The notes under the pieces were generated by a model. That model saw only the letters and a list, made by a program, of their open reading frames with translations, had not been told where the DNA came from and searched no databases. This document shows, one piece after another, positions 9,286 to 18,079 of a DNA stretch of 33,019 bases. Every line of letters begins with the position of its first letter. Position 1 is the first letter of the stretch. The stretch covers positions 1 through 33,019 of the forward strand of contig JAIRPE010000101.1 of assembly GCA_031257175.1 (NCBI GenBank). The letters run 5' to 3'. This DNA is from Eubacteriales Family XIII. Incertae Sedis bacterium (GTDB taxonomy: Bacteria > Bacillota > Clostridia > Peptostreptococcales > Anaerovoracaceae). A program made the translations under genes and the position numbers.

Positions 9286-10092
9286 ATGGGCAGCGGGATA
9301 ATCAGCATTTTCTCGAATTCGGAAAGCGGCTCCGTCAAGATAAAGCGGCAGCTGCGCATGAAGCTCAAGGACGCGGGGTTCGTCCCGTCGGGCGGCTACG
9401 ACCCCGAGGCGGAGCTAGTGATATGCATAGGCGGGGACGGCGCCCTGCTGAACACCCTGCGCCTCCTGGACTTCCCTGACGTGCCCGTGGTGGGGGTGAA
9501 CACGGGGCATTTGGGGTTTTTCCAGGAGTTGCAGCCGTCGGAGCTGGATGAGTTCGTTTTCCGCTACAAGGAGCGGCGGTACGTGGTGCATTGCCTGAAA
9601 ACGGCGGGCGCGGAGATCGTCCACGGGGACGACGCCAAGACGTCCCTCATCGGGCTGAACGAGATAGTGATACGCGGGGCGGCCTCGCGGGTGGCGCATC
9701 TGGATATTTTTATCGGCGACAGCTTCATCGAGGCGTTCCGAGGGGACGGGGTGCTGGTCTCCACGCCTTCGGGCAGCACGGCGTACAACTACGCCCTGGG
9801 CGGGAGCATAGTGGACCCGAGGCTGGATTTGCTCCAGGTCACGCCCATCGCGCCCATAAACAACTCCGCCTACAGGTCTTTCACCTCCAGCGTCCTGCTG
9901 CCGCCGCATCTGGAGCTGAACGTGTTCCCCGAGCAGGGCGCGGATAAGAGCGTGCTGATAGCGGCTGACGGCGCAGAGGGCGTGTACGTCGGGGTCAAGC
10001 GCATACACATCGGCTTTTCGGGCAAGGCGGTGAAGCTGATACGTTTCGAGAATTATGATTTTTGGAACAAAGCCAAGCAGAAGCTGTTGTAG
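9286..10092 (+). CDS. nadK: NAD kinase (NAD+/ATP kinase)
   Basis: CIGGDGALLNTLR (GGDG motif), GVNTGHLGF, STPSGSTAYNYALGGSIVDP. Confidence 0.92.
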   Translation: MGSGIISIFSNSESGSVKIKRQLRMKLKDAGFVPSGGYDPEAELVICIGGDGALLNTLRLLDFPDVPVVGVNTGHLGFFQELQPSELDEFVFRYKERRYVVHCLKTAGAEIVHGDDAKTSLIGLNEIVIRGAASRVAHLDIFIGDSFIEAFRGDGVLVSTPSGSTAYNYALGGSIVDPRLDLLQVTPIAPINNSAYRSFTSSVLLPPHLELNVFPEQGADKSVLIAADGAEGVYVGVKRIHIGFSGKAVKLIRFENYDFWNKAKQKLL

Positions 10093-10119
10093 GCGGGCGG
10101 CATTAGAGAGGTAATTAAA

Positions 10120-11067
10120 TTGGTTTTTGGATTGAAGAAGTCCTTTTTCGGAAAATTAAAACAGAAAATAGAAGATGTTATTTTTATGCGTCCCGAAGTG
10201 GACGAAAACACCTTGGACGCTTTGGAAGAAGTCCTGATCACTTCGGATATAGCCATGGGTACTACCATGAAGATCGTGTCGGAACTGAGAGAGGCCGTCC
10301 GAATGGAGAGGCTGACCGATCCCGAGCAGGTTAAAGAACGCATTGCCGCCATAGTGAAGCGGCTGGTGGACAAAGGCGATCGGCACAAATGGGCGGACGC
10401 GTCGCCGCTGGTCGTTTTAGTGGTGGGGGTCAACGGCGGGGGGAAAACGACGTCGATAGCGAAGTTAGCGAGTTTCTACAAGGGCAAAGGGAAAACAGTC
10501 TTGCTGGCCGCTGCCGACACATTCCGGGCGGCGGCAGGAGAGCAGCTTGAAATTTGGGCTGAACGCGTAGGAGCCAACGTGATAAGGCATCAGGAAGGGG
10601 CGGATCCGTCCGCCGTTATTTTTGACGCGATTCATTCCGCAAAGGCAAAAAAAGCGGACGTGCTGATATGCGACACCGCCGGAAGGCTGCAGACGAAGCG
10701 GAACCTCATGGCCGAACTGGAAAAAATGAACAAAGTCGTGACAAAAGAGTTTCCGGAAGCCGCAAGGGAGACATTGCTGGTGCTGGACGCCACAACAGGC
10801 AAGAACGCGATTTCGCAAGCCAAAGAATTCGGGACGGTCACTGATATTTCCGGGATTATGCTCACCAAAATGGACGGCACGGCAAAGGGAGGCATAGTTA
10901 TCACCATTGCCGACGAGCTCGATCTTCCGGTAAAATTCATAGGCGTTGGAGAAAAAATCGACGATCTCAGGATTTTCAATCCGGAAGAATTCGCGGCAAG
11001 CATTTTCGAGGATGACGGCGGTTCAGAGGCTCCCATAAAAGCATCAGGAGAGGGCGTGGGAAAATGA
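10120..11067 (+). CDS. ftsY: Signal recognition particle receptor FtsY
   Basis: VNGGGKTTSIAKLA P-loop, AADTFRAAAGEQL, DTAGRLQTKRNLMAEL, LTKMDGTAKGG, GVGEKIDDL; no M domain, which fits FtsY rather than Ffh. TTG start with an upstream AGAGAGG. Confidence 0.93.
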   Translation: MVFGLKKSFFGKLKQKIEDVIFMRPEVDENTLDALEEVLITSDIAMGTTMKIVSELREAVRMERLTDPEQVKERIAAIVKRLVDKGDRHKWADASPLVVLVVGVNGGGKTTSIAKLASFYKGKGKTVLLAAADTFRAAAGEQLEIWAERVGANVIRHQEGADPSAVIFDAIHSAKAKKADVLICDTAGRLQTKRNLMAELEKMNKVVTKEFPEAARETLLVLDATTGKNAISQAKEFGTVTDISGIMLTKMDGTAKGGIVITIADELDLPVKFIGVGEKIDDLRIFNPEEFAASIFEDDGGSEAPIKASGEGVGK

Positions 11068-12386
11068 GCAAACCTATAGTGGCCGTGGTCGGCAGGCCGA
11101 ACGTGGGGAAATCAACCCTATTTAACAGGTTGGCAGGCAAAAGGATTTCCATCGTGGAGGACACGCCAGGCGTCACTCGTGACAGGATTTACGCGGAAGC
11201 GGAATGGAGAAATATAACCTTTGGCATCATAGACACGGGCGGCATAGAACCCGACAGCGATGACGAGCTGTTCTTACAGATGAGGGAACAGGCTGAGATC
11301 GCCATGGATATGGCGGATGTGATAGTGTTCATCGTGGACGGCAAGGAAGGGCTTACCGTCTATGACAGGGATGTGGCCGACATGCTCATGCGCACCAGGA
11401 AAAAAATCGTGCTGGCGGTCAACAAGGCGGACAGCCCTGGATTGCCTGCCGGTTATTATGATTTTTTCGAGCTGGGATTGGGAGAACCGATGGCCATATC
11501 CGCAGCGAACATGTTGGGGCTGGGGGATTTGCTCGACAAGATAGTGGAGAACTTTCCGGCTCTATCTTCTGAAGAAGACGAGGACGCGGTCAAGATCGCT
11601 GTCATCGGGAAGCCGAACGTGGGTAAATCATCGCTGGTCAACATGCTGTTGGGGGAGAACAGGGTCATTGTATCTGACATAGCGGGCACGACCAGGGACT
11701 CGGTGGATTCCCCGTTTGAGTGGAACGGCGCGCCATACGTGCTAATAGACACGGCGGGCGTCCGGCGCCGCAGTAAAATCGCCGGAGATATCGAAAAATA
11801 CAGTGTTATTCGGACGATGGCCGCAATTGAGCGCAGCGACGTGTGCCTCTTGATGCTTGACGCGGCGGAGGGCGTCACGGAGCAGGATAAGCGTGTGGCA
11901 GGCATGGCGCATGAGGCGGGCAAGGGCATAGTCATAGTAGTCAATAAATGGGATTTGATAGAGAAACACACGGGCACCATGAACGAGTTCAGAAAAAAGC
12001 TGAGGGCCGAACTGGTATTTCTCTCTTATGCCCCTGACGTGTTCATATCGATCCTTGAAAGGCAACGGATAAAAAACGTCATGGAAATGGCAGGGCGTGT
12101 CGCGGAAATACGTGCCTTGAGAGTGGCCACGGGGCAGCTCAACAGTCTCTTGGCGGATGCGGTGATGTTCAAACCGCCGCCCTCCGACAAGGGTAAGCGG
12201 CTGAAGATATATTATATTTCCCAAGTAGGGGTTAAGCCGCCGCTGTTTTCGCTGAAAGTTAACGACGAAAAGCTCGTGCATTTTTCGTATGCAAGGTATT
12301 TGGAAAACAGGATCAGGGATAGTTTCGGTTTCGAAGGGACATCGATAAAATTCGTTTTCAGAGGCAAAGGGGAGAAAGGAGAATAG
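11064..12386 (+). CDS. der: Ribosome biogenesis GTPase Der (EngA)
   Basis: Two G domains (GRPNVGKSTLFN and GKPNVGKSSLVN), KH-like C-terminus; start overlaps the ftsY stop (ATGA). Confidence 0.95.
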   Translation: MSKPIVAVVGRPNVGKSTLFNRLAGKRISIVEDTPGVTRDRIYAEAEWRNITFGIIDTGGIEPDSDDELFLQMREQAEIAMDMADVIVFIVDGKEGLTVYDRDVADMLMRTRKKIVLAVNKADSPGLPAGYYDFFELGLGEPMAISAANMLGLGDLLDKIVENFPALSSEEDEDAVKIAVIGKPNVGKSSLVNMLLGENRVIVSDIAGTTRDSVDSPFEWNGAPYVLIDTAGVRRRSKIAGDIEKYSVIRTMAAIERSDVCLLMLDAAEGVTEQDKRVAGMAHEAGKGIVIVVNKWDLIEKHTGTMNEFRKKLRAELVFLSYAPDVFISILERQRIKNVMEMAGRVAEIRALRVATGQLNSLLADAVMFKPPPSDKGKRLKIYYISQVGVKPPLFSLKVNDEKLVHFSYARYLENRIRDSFGFEGTSIKFVFRGKGEKGE

Positions 12387-12411
12387 GCTGATAAACGCTG
12401 TTACTGGGAAT

Positions 12412-13035
12412 ATGACAAGCTTCATGGAAGAATTGGCCGCTATAGACAGTAGCGTGGTGATACTTTTGTTTTACATAGCCGCCGCATATTTTGCAGGTTC
12501 GTTTTCGCCTTCCATCATGTTAGGAAAGTTGAACGGGATTGACATCAGGACGAAGGGCAGCGGCAACGCGGGCACGACGAACGTGCTAAGGACATTGGGG
12601 AAGAAGGCGGCGGCGATAACGTTGGCGGTGGATGTCTGTAAGGGCTTCGCGGCTGTTTTCTTGGCAAAAATGCTGTTCGGCGCCGCATTCGCGCTACTCT
12701 GCGGTATAGCCGTCATATGCGGGCACATATGGCCGGCCGTTCATGGGTTCAGAGGAGGCAAGGGAGTAGCGACCGGCTTGGGGGTTCTTCTGGCGTTTAA
12801 CGCGGTCATAGGAGGATTGGCGCTGGCAGTTGCGGCGGCGGTTATGCTGGTGACAAAGAGGGTTTCGGTCGGCGCGTTGACGGCGGCGGCGGCATTTCCG
12901 GCCATGGTCTTTTGGATGGAGCCCGTCTACTTCGCGCCGGCATTGGCAATTGCCGTCGTAGTTTGGATTAAGCACAGACAGAACCTGGTGCGGCTGGTTA
13001 GAGGCGAGGAGCCGAAAATCCGTTTTAAGCCGTGA
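12412..13035 (+). CDS. plsY: Acyl-phosphate:glycerol-3-phosphate acyltransferase PlsY
   Basis: AYFAGSFSPSIMLGKLNGIDIRTKGSGNAGTTNVLRTLGKKAA; HGFRGGKGVATGLGV; multiple TM segments. Confidence 0.93.
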   Translation: MTSFMEELAAIDSSVVILLFYIAAAYFAGSFSPSIMLGKLNGIDIRTKGSGNAGTTNVLRTLGKKAAAITLAVDVCKGFAAVFLAKMLFGAAFALLCGIAVICGHIWPAVHGFRGGKGVATGLGVLLAFNAVIGGLALAVAAAVMLVTKRVSVGALTAAAAFPAMVFWMEPVYFAPALAIAVVVWIKHRQNLVRLVRGEEPKIRFKP

Positions 13036-13076
13036 ACGTGGATTAATATAAGCAAGCAGGAAAGGAATATTATTTG

Positions 13077-14093
13077 ATGAAACAGAAAATTGCCGTGATC
13101 GGAGCGGGGAGCTGGGGCACGGCCCTTGCGATTAGTTTGGGCTCGAAGGGGCACGAGACGGTCATATGGGATGTGGATAAGGATTTGCTGGCAGGTATCG
13201 ACAAGTCGAGAGAGAACGGACGCTATCTGCCAGGCATAAGACTTAACGACAACATAGTAGTGGCATATGATATGAAGGTCGCTCTGGATGGGGCGGATAT
13301 GGCATTGTTCGCGGTTCCCGCTCAGCATTTCAGAGAGGCCGCGATCTCCGCCGCGCGCTATTTGGAAGGCGGGACGCCTGTGGTCAACGCCGCCAAAGGC
13401 ATAGAGGAAAAGACGCTTAAAACCTTGTCCGAGGTGTCGCGTGAGTTGTTGCCGAACCATGGGTACGCGGTCGTTTCCGGGCCGTCCCACGCCGAAGAGG
13501 TCGGTCAGGCCATGCCTACCACGTTGGTTGCCGCAGCGAAAGAAATCAAGCTGGCGGAGTATGTGCAGGACGTGTTCATGACAGAGAGGTTCAGGGTTTA
13601 CACTAATACGGACGTCCAAGGCGTGGAACTGGGGGGAGCGTTGAAAAATATAATAGCCTTGTGCGCAGGCATATCCGACGGGATGGGTTTTGGCGACAAC
13701 GCCAAAGCGGCTCTTATGACAAGGGGACTTGTCGAGATGGCGAGGTTGGGGGAACGGCTAGGGGGCAAAAGGGAAACGTTTTTCGGGTTGTCGGGCGTGG
13801 GGGATTTGATAGTCACATGCACCAGCGCGCACAGCCGCAACCGACGTTGCGGGATAATGATAGGGGAGGGCGCGCCGCCAAACGAAGCGATGGAGCGCGT
13901 CGGAATGGTGGTGGAAGGAGTTTATACGGCACGGGCGGCGTATAAGCTGTCGAAAATCACGGGGGCGGAGATGCCGCTTACTGAGCAAGTTTGCAAAGTT
14001 ATTGACGGTGAGACGAGCGCCAAGGACGCCGTGGCGGCGCTGATGACCAGGCAAAAACGTCATGAGCCCGAAGAGTTGCCGGGGATTTTTTAA
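13077..14093 (+). CDS. gpsA: NAD(P)-dependent glycerol-3-phosphate dehydrogenase
   Basis: IAVIGAGSWGTALAI; SGPSHAEEV; GALKNIIALCAGISDGMGFGDNAKAALMTRGL; GLSGVGDLIVTCTSAHSRNRRCG. Confidence 0.95.
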   Translation: MKQKIAVIGAGSWGTALAISLGSKGHETVIWDVDKDLLAGIDKSRENGRYLPGIRLNDNIVVAYDMKVALDGADMALFAVPAQHFREAAISAARYLEGGTPVVNAAKGIEEKTLKTLSEVSRELLPNHGYAVVSGPSHAEEVGQAMPTTLVAAAKEIKLAEYVQDVFMTERFRVYTNTDVQGVELGGALKNIIALCAGISDGMGFGDNAKAALMTRGLVEMARLGERLGGKRETFFGLSGVGDLIVTCTSAHSRNRRCGIMIGEGAPPNEAMERVGMVVEGVYTARAAYKLSKITGAEMPLTEQVCKVIDGETSAKDAVAALMTRQKRHEPEELPGIF

Positions 14094-14103
14094 GAAAACG
14101 CAA

Positions 14104-14130
14104 AACGGGGTCGCGATCCGCGACCCCGTT
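14104..14130 (+). terminator. Intrinsic terminator between gpsA and the SLH gene
   Basis: Perfect 12-bp stem AACGGGGTCGCG/CGCGACCCCGTT, 3-nt loop, followed by CTTTAAT. Confidence 0.7.
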
Positions 14131-14191
14131 CTTTAATACGCAATCACCATCCGCGCCCGGCTTTCAAGCCATGGCGCGTCCGAACCCGAAC

Positions 14192-15052
14192 CTAGAAATT
14201 CTGGTGGGCGGAACGGGGCGAATTCTCCACGAAGCGCTTGAGAAGAGCGGAGGCCTCGGCTCTGGTCAAGGCGGACTTGGGATAGAAGTTGCCGTCGGGC
14301 TGGCCGTCCAGCAAACCATAGGCACGAAGGAGGTTCACGTCCTCCAGCGCCCAGTCGGAGATGTCGGCCGCGTCGTTGAACGGCGGCTTATAAATCCTGG
14401 TGCTCCTGGGAATCTTCGAAGAATAGTTTATGTACGCGGCGATGATTTTGGCGGCCTGCTCCCTGGTGACCACCGCGTCCGGCGCGAAGGCCGAGTCGCC
14501 CACTCCGACGGCTATGCCGTTGAAGGACGCCCAAGCCACGTAGGGGGCGTAGTAGGCGTCGGCGGCCACGTCGTAGAACGACGAGCCCACGCCTGCGGCC
14601 GGCTGGATGCCGTCATAGCGGCCCAGCACCGTGACGAGCATGCCGCGGGTCAAAACGCCGTTGGGGTCGAACTTGCCGTCGCCCACGCCGCTGAAAAGGC
14701 CGTTTTTAACGACAAAAGCGATATCCGCCTCAGCCCAGTGGCCCGTCACGTCAGAAAACTCGCTGGCGGCAGGCAACGGCGCATCGACGGGGGCGCTTAT
14801 GGGGATAATAGGCTGGGGCGCGGCTTCCGCCGGTTGCTCTTCAGCCGCGGGCTCGCTTTCGATAGCCGCTTCGGAAGTGGCGTCCTCGCTGACCGCGGAG
14901 GGGCTGGCCGTGCTTTCCGTCGCCGCGGAGGCCGTTTCAGCCGGGTTCTCCGGGTCGGCCGCGAAAGCGGAAGCCGAAGGGACTACGACCAAGGCCGCGC
15001 TCAAAGCGGCGACAGCCAAAAATGAGATGGCTCTCTTAATAGTATTTGACAT
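14192..15052 (-). CDS. SLH-domain surface protein with an Ala/Glu/Ser-rich linker
   Basis: Signal peptide (MSNTIKRAISFLAVAALSAALVVVPSASAFA), low-complexity linker, three SLH repeats (FSDVTGHWAE.., FYDVAADAYYAPYV.., FNDAADISDWALEDV..). AGGAGGA RBS upstream of the ATG at 15052. Confidence 0.85.
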   Translation of the reverse strand: MSNTIKRAISFLAVAALSAALVVVPSASAFAADPENPAETASAATESTASPSAVSEDATSEAAIESEPAAEEQPAEAAPQPIIPISAPVDAPLPAASEFSDVTGHWAEADIAFVVKNGLFSGVGDGKFDPNGVLTRGMLVTVLGRYDGIQPAAGVGSSFYDVAADAYYAPYVAWASFNGIAVGVGDSAFAPDAVVTREQAAKIIAAYINYSSKIPRSTRIYKPPFNDAADISDWALEDVNLLRAYGLLDGQPDGNFYPKSALTRAEASALLKRFVENSPRSAHQNF

Positions 15053-15067
15053 AAAATCCTCCTTTAT

Positions 15068-15088
15068 TTTTATTGACAATCAATAAAA
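15068..15088. repeat. Inverted repeat TTTTATTGA-CAA-TCAATAAAA in the leader of the SLH gene
   Basis: Perfect 9-bp arms, 3-nt spacer, adjacent to the ribosome-binding site. Confidence 0.7.
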
Positions 15089-15299
15089 TAGCTGTCCATC
15101 CAGCCCAAGGCGCCTGTAGGCCCCCAGGCAAAAAATAAAATCACTCATAGAAAAGTATAACAATTTCATCTCAGATATGCAATGATTTCCCCGCATTTGA
15201 ATAATTACATTTACTTTTCAAAAACTACTGTGATAAAATAGTAAGTGTTACTCGTTCCGTATTGTTTAGCCGTTTGGCATGAAAGGGAGTTGTCGTGAA

Positions 15300-16502
15300 A
15301 TGACTTTAAGAAAAACAGTAATCGCGCTCGTGTGCCTCGTGATAGCCGTAGGCCCGGCGCCCCGCGTTTTCGCCGTTTCCGCCCCCGCCGGGGCGACGGA
15401 GGTAGACGTGCCCGTGACGGTCGCGTCATCCTCGCAGGAGCCGATAATAGGAGTGGACATTTACGTGAGGCTGTCCTCCGGCCTTCAGGGCGTGAGCTTC
15501 GTGCCTGCGGCAGGCAACGCCGCGGGAGTCCCCGTGCCCTTCGACTCGGAAGGGGAAACTCTGAATTTCGGCACGCACGCGGACGCTGACCGTCCGATCG
15601 CGCTGTCAGGAGGCAGCCTCAACGTGGGGATATTGAAATGCTCATACAAGGGCAACGCCGAGGAACGCGTCAGCTTTGAGGAAGTGACCATATACAGGGT
15701 CGCGGAGAACGGGGGGATGGTATCCGAGGCGCTGTCCGAGAGCGGAGCCTTGCCGGCGGACATTCCCGTGACGAGAGGCGCGGGAACCTCGACGCCCCCA
15801 AGCGCGGGCCAGAGCGGCGGCGCCGTTCCCGACGCGGGCGCGGGCGCGGCGGCACCGACGTCGGGCGGCGCGGTCGGGACTTCGCCCGCCGCGGTGGCGG
15901 ATTCCGCGCTGCCCGGCCCGGAGGCTTACGGCGCCCCGTCTTCGGGGGTGTACACGTTCATTGACGTTTGGGAAGCGGAGTGGGCGAGAACTGCCATAGA
16001 GTATCTGGCGACATATAAAGGCATACAGGGGACGGGGTATGGTTATTTCCTGCCCAACGCCTACGTCACGAGGGCGCAGTTCGCCCGTCTTCTGAACCAG
16101 GCATTCGCCTTCCCCGCCGTCACGGCGCCTGCCGATTTCGTCGACGTGCCGCCGGGGGAATGGTGCTACGAGGACGTGACGAGACTGGCGGCGGCGGGAA
16201 TAATCCAGGGCTACGACGCGACCAGCTTCCGGCCCAACGACCTTATATCCAGAGAGCAGATGGCGACGATGACAGACCGCGCGCTCGAGTACTTCGGCTC
16301 GCGGCTGGAAGCGAATTGGCAGAACAGCGTGGCCGATTTGTACGTGGCCGCCTCCTATGCCTGGTTTCCCATACAAAAGCTGTATGAAGCGGGCCTGATA
16401 ACCGGCATGGAGGACGGCACGTTCATGCCCAAAAGTTACACCACCCGCGCCCAGGCGGCGGTGATTATCCTTAGGGCGCTGCGGATGACAGGGAAGAACT
16501 GA
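15300..16502 (+). CDS. SLH-domain protein with an N-terminal cohesin-like domain
   Basis: Signal peptide; N-terminal region VDVPVTVASSSQEPIIGVDIYVRLSSG..LNVGILKCSYKG..VSFEEVTIY resembles cohesin-type beta domains; three C-terminal SLH repeats (FIDVWEAEWARTAIEYL.., FVDVPPGEWCYEDV.., VADLYVAASYAWFPI..). The ATG at 15279 is an alternative start. Confidence 0.8.
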   Translation: MTLRKTVIALVCLVIAVGPAPRVFAVSAPAGATEVDVPVTVASSSQEPIIGVDIYVRLSSGLQGVSFVPAAGNAAGVPVPFDSEGETLNFGTHADADRPIALSGGSLNVGILKCSYKGNAEERVSFEEVTIYRVAENGGMVSEALSESGALPADIPVTRGAGTSTPPSAGQSGGAVPDAGAGAAAPTSGGAVGTSPAAVADSALPGPEAYGAPSSGVYTFIDVWEAEWARTAIEYLATYKGIQGTGYGYFLPNAYVTRAQFARLLNQAFAFPAVTAPADFVDVPPGEWCYEDVTRLAAAGIIQGYDATSFRPNDLISREQMATMTDRALEYFGSRLEANWQNSVADLYVAASYAWFPIQKLYEAGLITGMEDGTFMPKSYTTRAQAAVIILRALRMTGKN

Positions 16503-16555
16503 CGAATACGCCGAGGCGATGAGAACGACGGCAGACCGTATTGGCTAAACAGCCC

Positions 16556-16593
16556 GGCGGGCCCCTGAACCCATATCGGTTCAGGGGCCCGCC
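16556..16593 (+). terminator. Terminator-like hairpin after the SLH/cohesin-like gene
   Basis: Perfect 16-bp stem GGCGGGCCCCTGAACC/GGTTCAGGGGCCCGCC with a 6-nt loop; weak T-tract. Confidence 0.65.
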
Positions 16594-16732
16594 CCGTCTT
16601 GAACCGATTTTGCCTAAACAGGGGGAACCTGCTCGTGCATGAACTAGGATAAATAGCTCTTGGAACGAATAAAACTGCGGGAGAGGGTTGATTTTAGGAA
16701 AATTGCAGACTAGGGGAATAATGGCGCGGCGT

Positions 16733-16748
16733 TGGCACGGGGATTGCA
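16733..16748 (+). promoter_or_regulatory. Sigma-54 (RpoN) -24/-12 promoter TGGCACGGGGATTGCA upstream of kdd
   Basis: Exact match to TGGCAC-N5-TTGCA; invariant GG (16734-16735) and GC (16746-16747) separated by 10 nt. Confidence 0.85.
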
Positions 16749-16853
16749 ACGTTATTGAACGTTGGCGAGAAACGCGGAACGGCGTGTTCGGCCGTCGTTC
16801 AATGCGATGTTTTGAGCTATTGGTTATTATTGTAAGAGAAAAGGAGATTAATG

Positions 16854-17885
16854 ATGAAAAAAGGATGCCCATTCGGCACGCACAGGGTCATTTCGCCCAA
16901 AGGCGTGCTGCCTCAGCCCGCAGACGTGATTGACAACAGCATGGAGATTTACGACAACGAGGTTCTCATCGACGTCCAGACCTTGAACGTCGATTCGGCC
17001 AGCTTCACCCAGATCGAGAAGCAGGCGAAGGGCGACGTGGAAGAAATCAAGAAAATCATGAAAGGCATAGTGGCGAAGGCCGGCAAGCACAAGAATCCCG
17101 TGACCGGCTCGGGCGGCATGCTTATCGGCACGGTCAAGGAGATAGGGCCGGCGTACAAGGGCAGCCTGAAGGTGGGGGACAAGCTGGCCACGCTGGTCTC
17201 GCTCTCCCTCACGCCGTTGGTCATAAAGGAGATACACGAGGTCAGGCCCGACATAGACCAGGTGGACATCACGGGCCAGGCCATACTGTTCCAGAGCGGC
17301 ATATACGCGGTGCTGCCCAAGGACATGCCTGAGACACTGGCGCTGTCCGTGCTGGACGTGGCGGGGGCCCCCGCGCAGGCGGCCAGGCTGGTGCAGTCGG
17401 GCGACACGGTGGTGGTCATAGGCGGCGGCGGCAAGTCAGGGCTTCTTTGCCTCCACGAAGCCAAGAAGAGGGCCGGCGTGACGGGCAAGGTCATATGCGT
17501 GGGCGGCAGCGAGAAGTCCACGGACAGGGCCAGAAAGCTGAACCTGGCGGACGAGTATTTCGCTTTCGACGCCACCGACGCGGTGGGGCTCTACAACAAG
17601 ATTTCAGACCTCACCGACGGCAAGCTGGCGGACGTGGTCATAAACTGCGTCAACATAGAGAACACCGAGATGTCGTCAATACTGGCCTGCAGGGACAGGG
17701 GCACGGTGTACTTCTTCTCCATGGCCACCAGCTTCACGAAGGCCGCCCTGGGCGCGGAAGGCGTGGGCAAGGACGTGAACATGATTATCGGCAACGGCTA
17801 CTGCAAAGACCACGCGGACATATCGCTTCAGGTGCTGCGCGAGAACCCGGCGCTCAGGAAGCTGTTTGAGGAGATGTACGCCTGA
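16854..17885 (+). CDS. kdd: L-erythro-3,5-diaminohexanoate dehydrogenase
   Basis: CPFGTHRVISPKGVLPQPADVIDN N-terminus; Rossmann VVVIGGGGKSGLLCLHEAKKR; linked to kam genes. Confidence 0.9.
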   Translation: MKKGCPFGTHRVISPKGVLPQPADVIDNSMEIYDNEVLIDVQTLNVDSASFTQIEKQAKGDVEEIKKIMKGIVAKAGKHKNPVTGSGGMLIGTVKEIGPAYKGSLKVGDKLATLVSLSLTPLVIKEIHEVRPDIDQVDITGQAILFQSGIYAVLPKDMPETLALSVLDVAGAPAQAARLVQSGDTVVVIGGGGKSGLLCLHEAKKRAGVTGKVICVGGSEKSTDRARKLNLADEYFAFDATDAVGLYNKISDLTDGKLADVVINCVNIENTEMSSILACRDRGTVYFFSMATSFTKAALGAEGVGKDVNMIIGNGYCKDHADISLQVLRENPALRKLFEEMYA

Positions 17886-17959
17886 TAACGGCGCCGTCGT
17901 CACGGGAAAGCGATGGCCGCGTCTGCGGCCGTCCGCGTCCCGAGCGGCGCATACCTATC

Positions 17960-17989
17960 TTTTTTAGATTCCGCCCAAAATTATTGGGC
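17960..17989. repeat. Hairpin motif TTTTTTAGATTCCGCCCAAAATTATTGGGC upstream of kamA
   Basis: Internal stem GCCCAA-AATTA-TTGGGC; near-identical copy at 27462-27490. Confidence 0.6.
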
Positions 17990-18079
17990 AGACGTTCGGA
18001 AGATAGTATCTACTAATCCGTTTCAAGATAACATGTCAGGCGCGGATCAGTGTTATGATAGAGGGAAGGGGAACAAGTT

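Noticed and set aside
14171-15025. 284-aa plus-strand ORF opposite the SLH gene
   Set aside because: Minus strand encodes a signal peptide plus three SLH repeats; plus-strand product is Gly/Arg/Val-rich without a domain.
16600-16850. Lysine riboswitch upstream of kdd
   Set aside because: No conserved L-box core segments seen; the sigma-54 promoter start would also exclude most of the region from the transcript.
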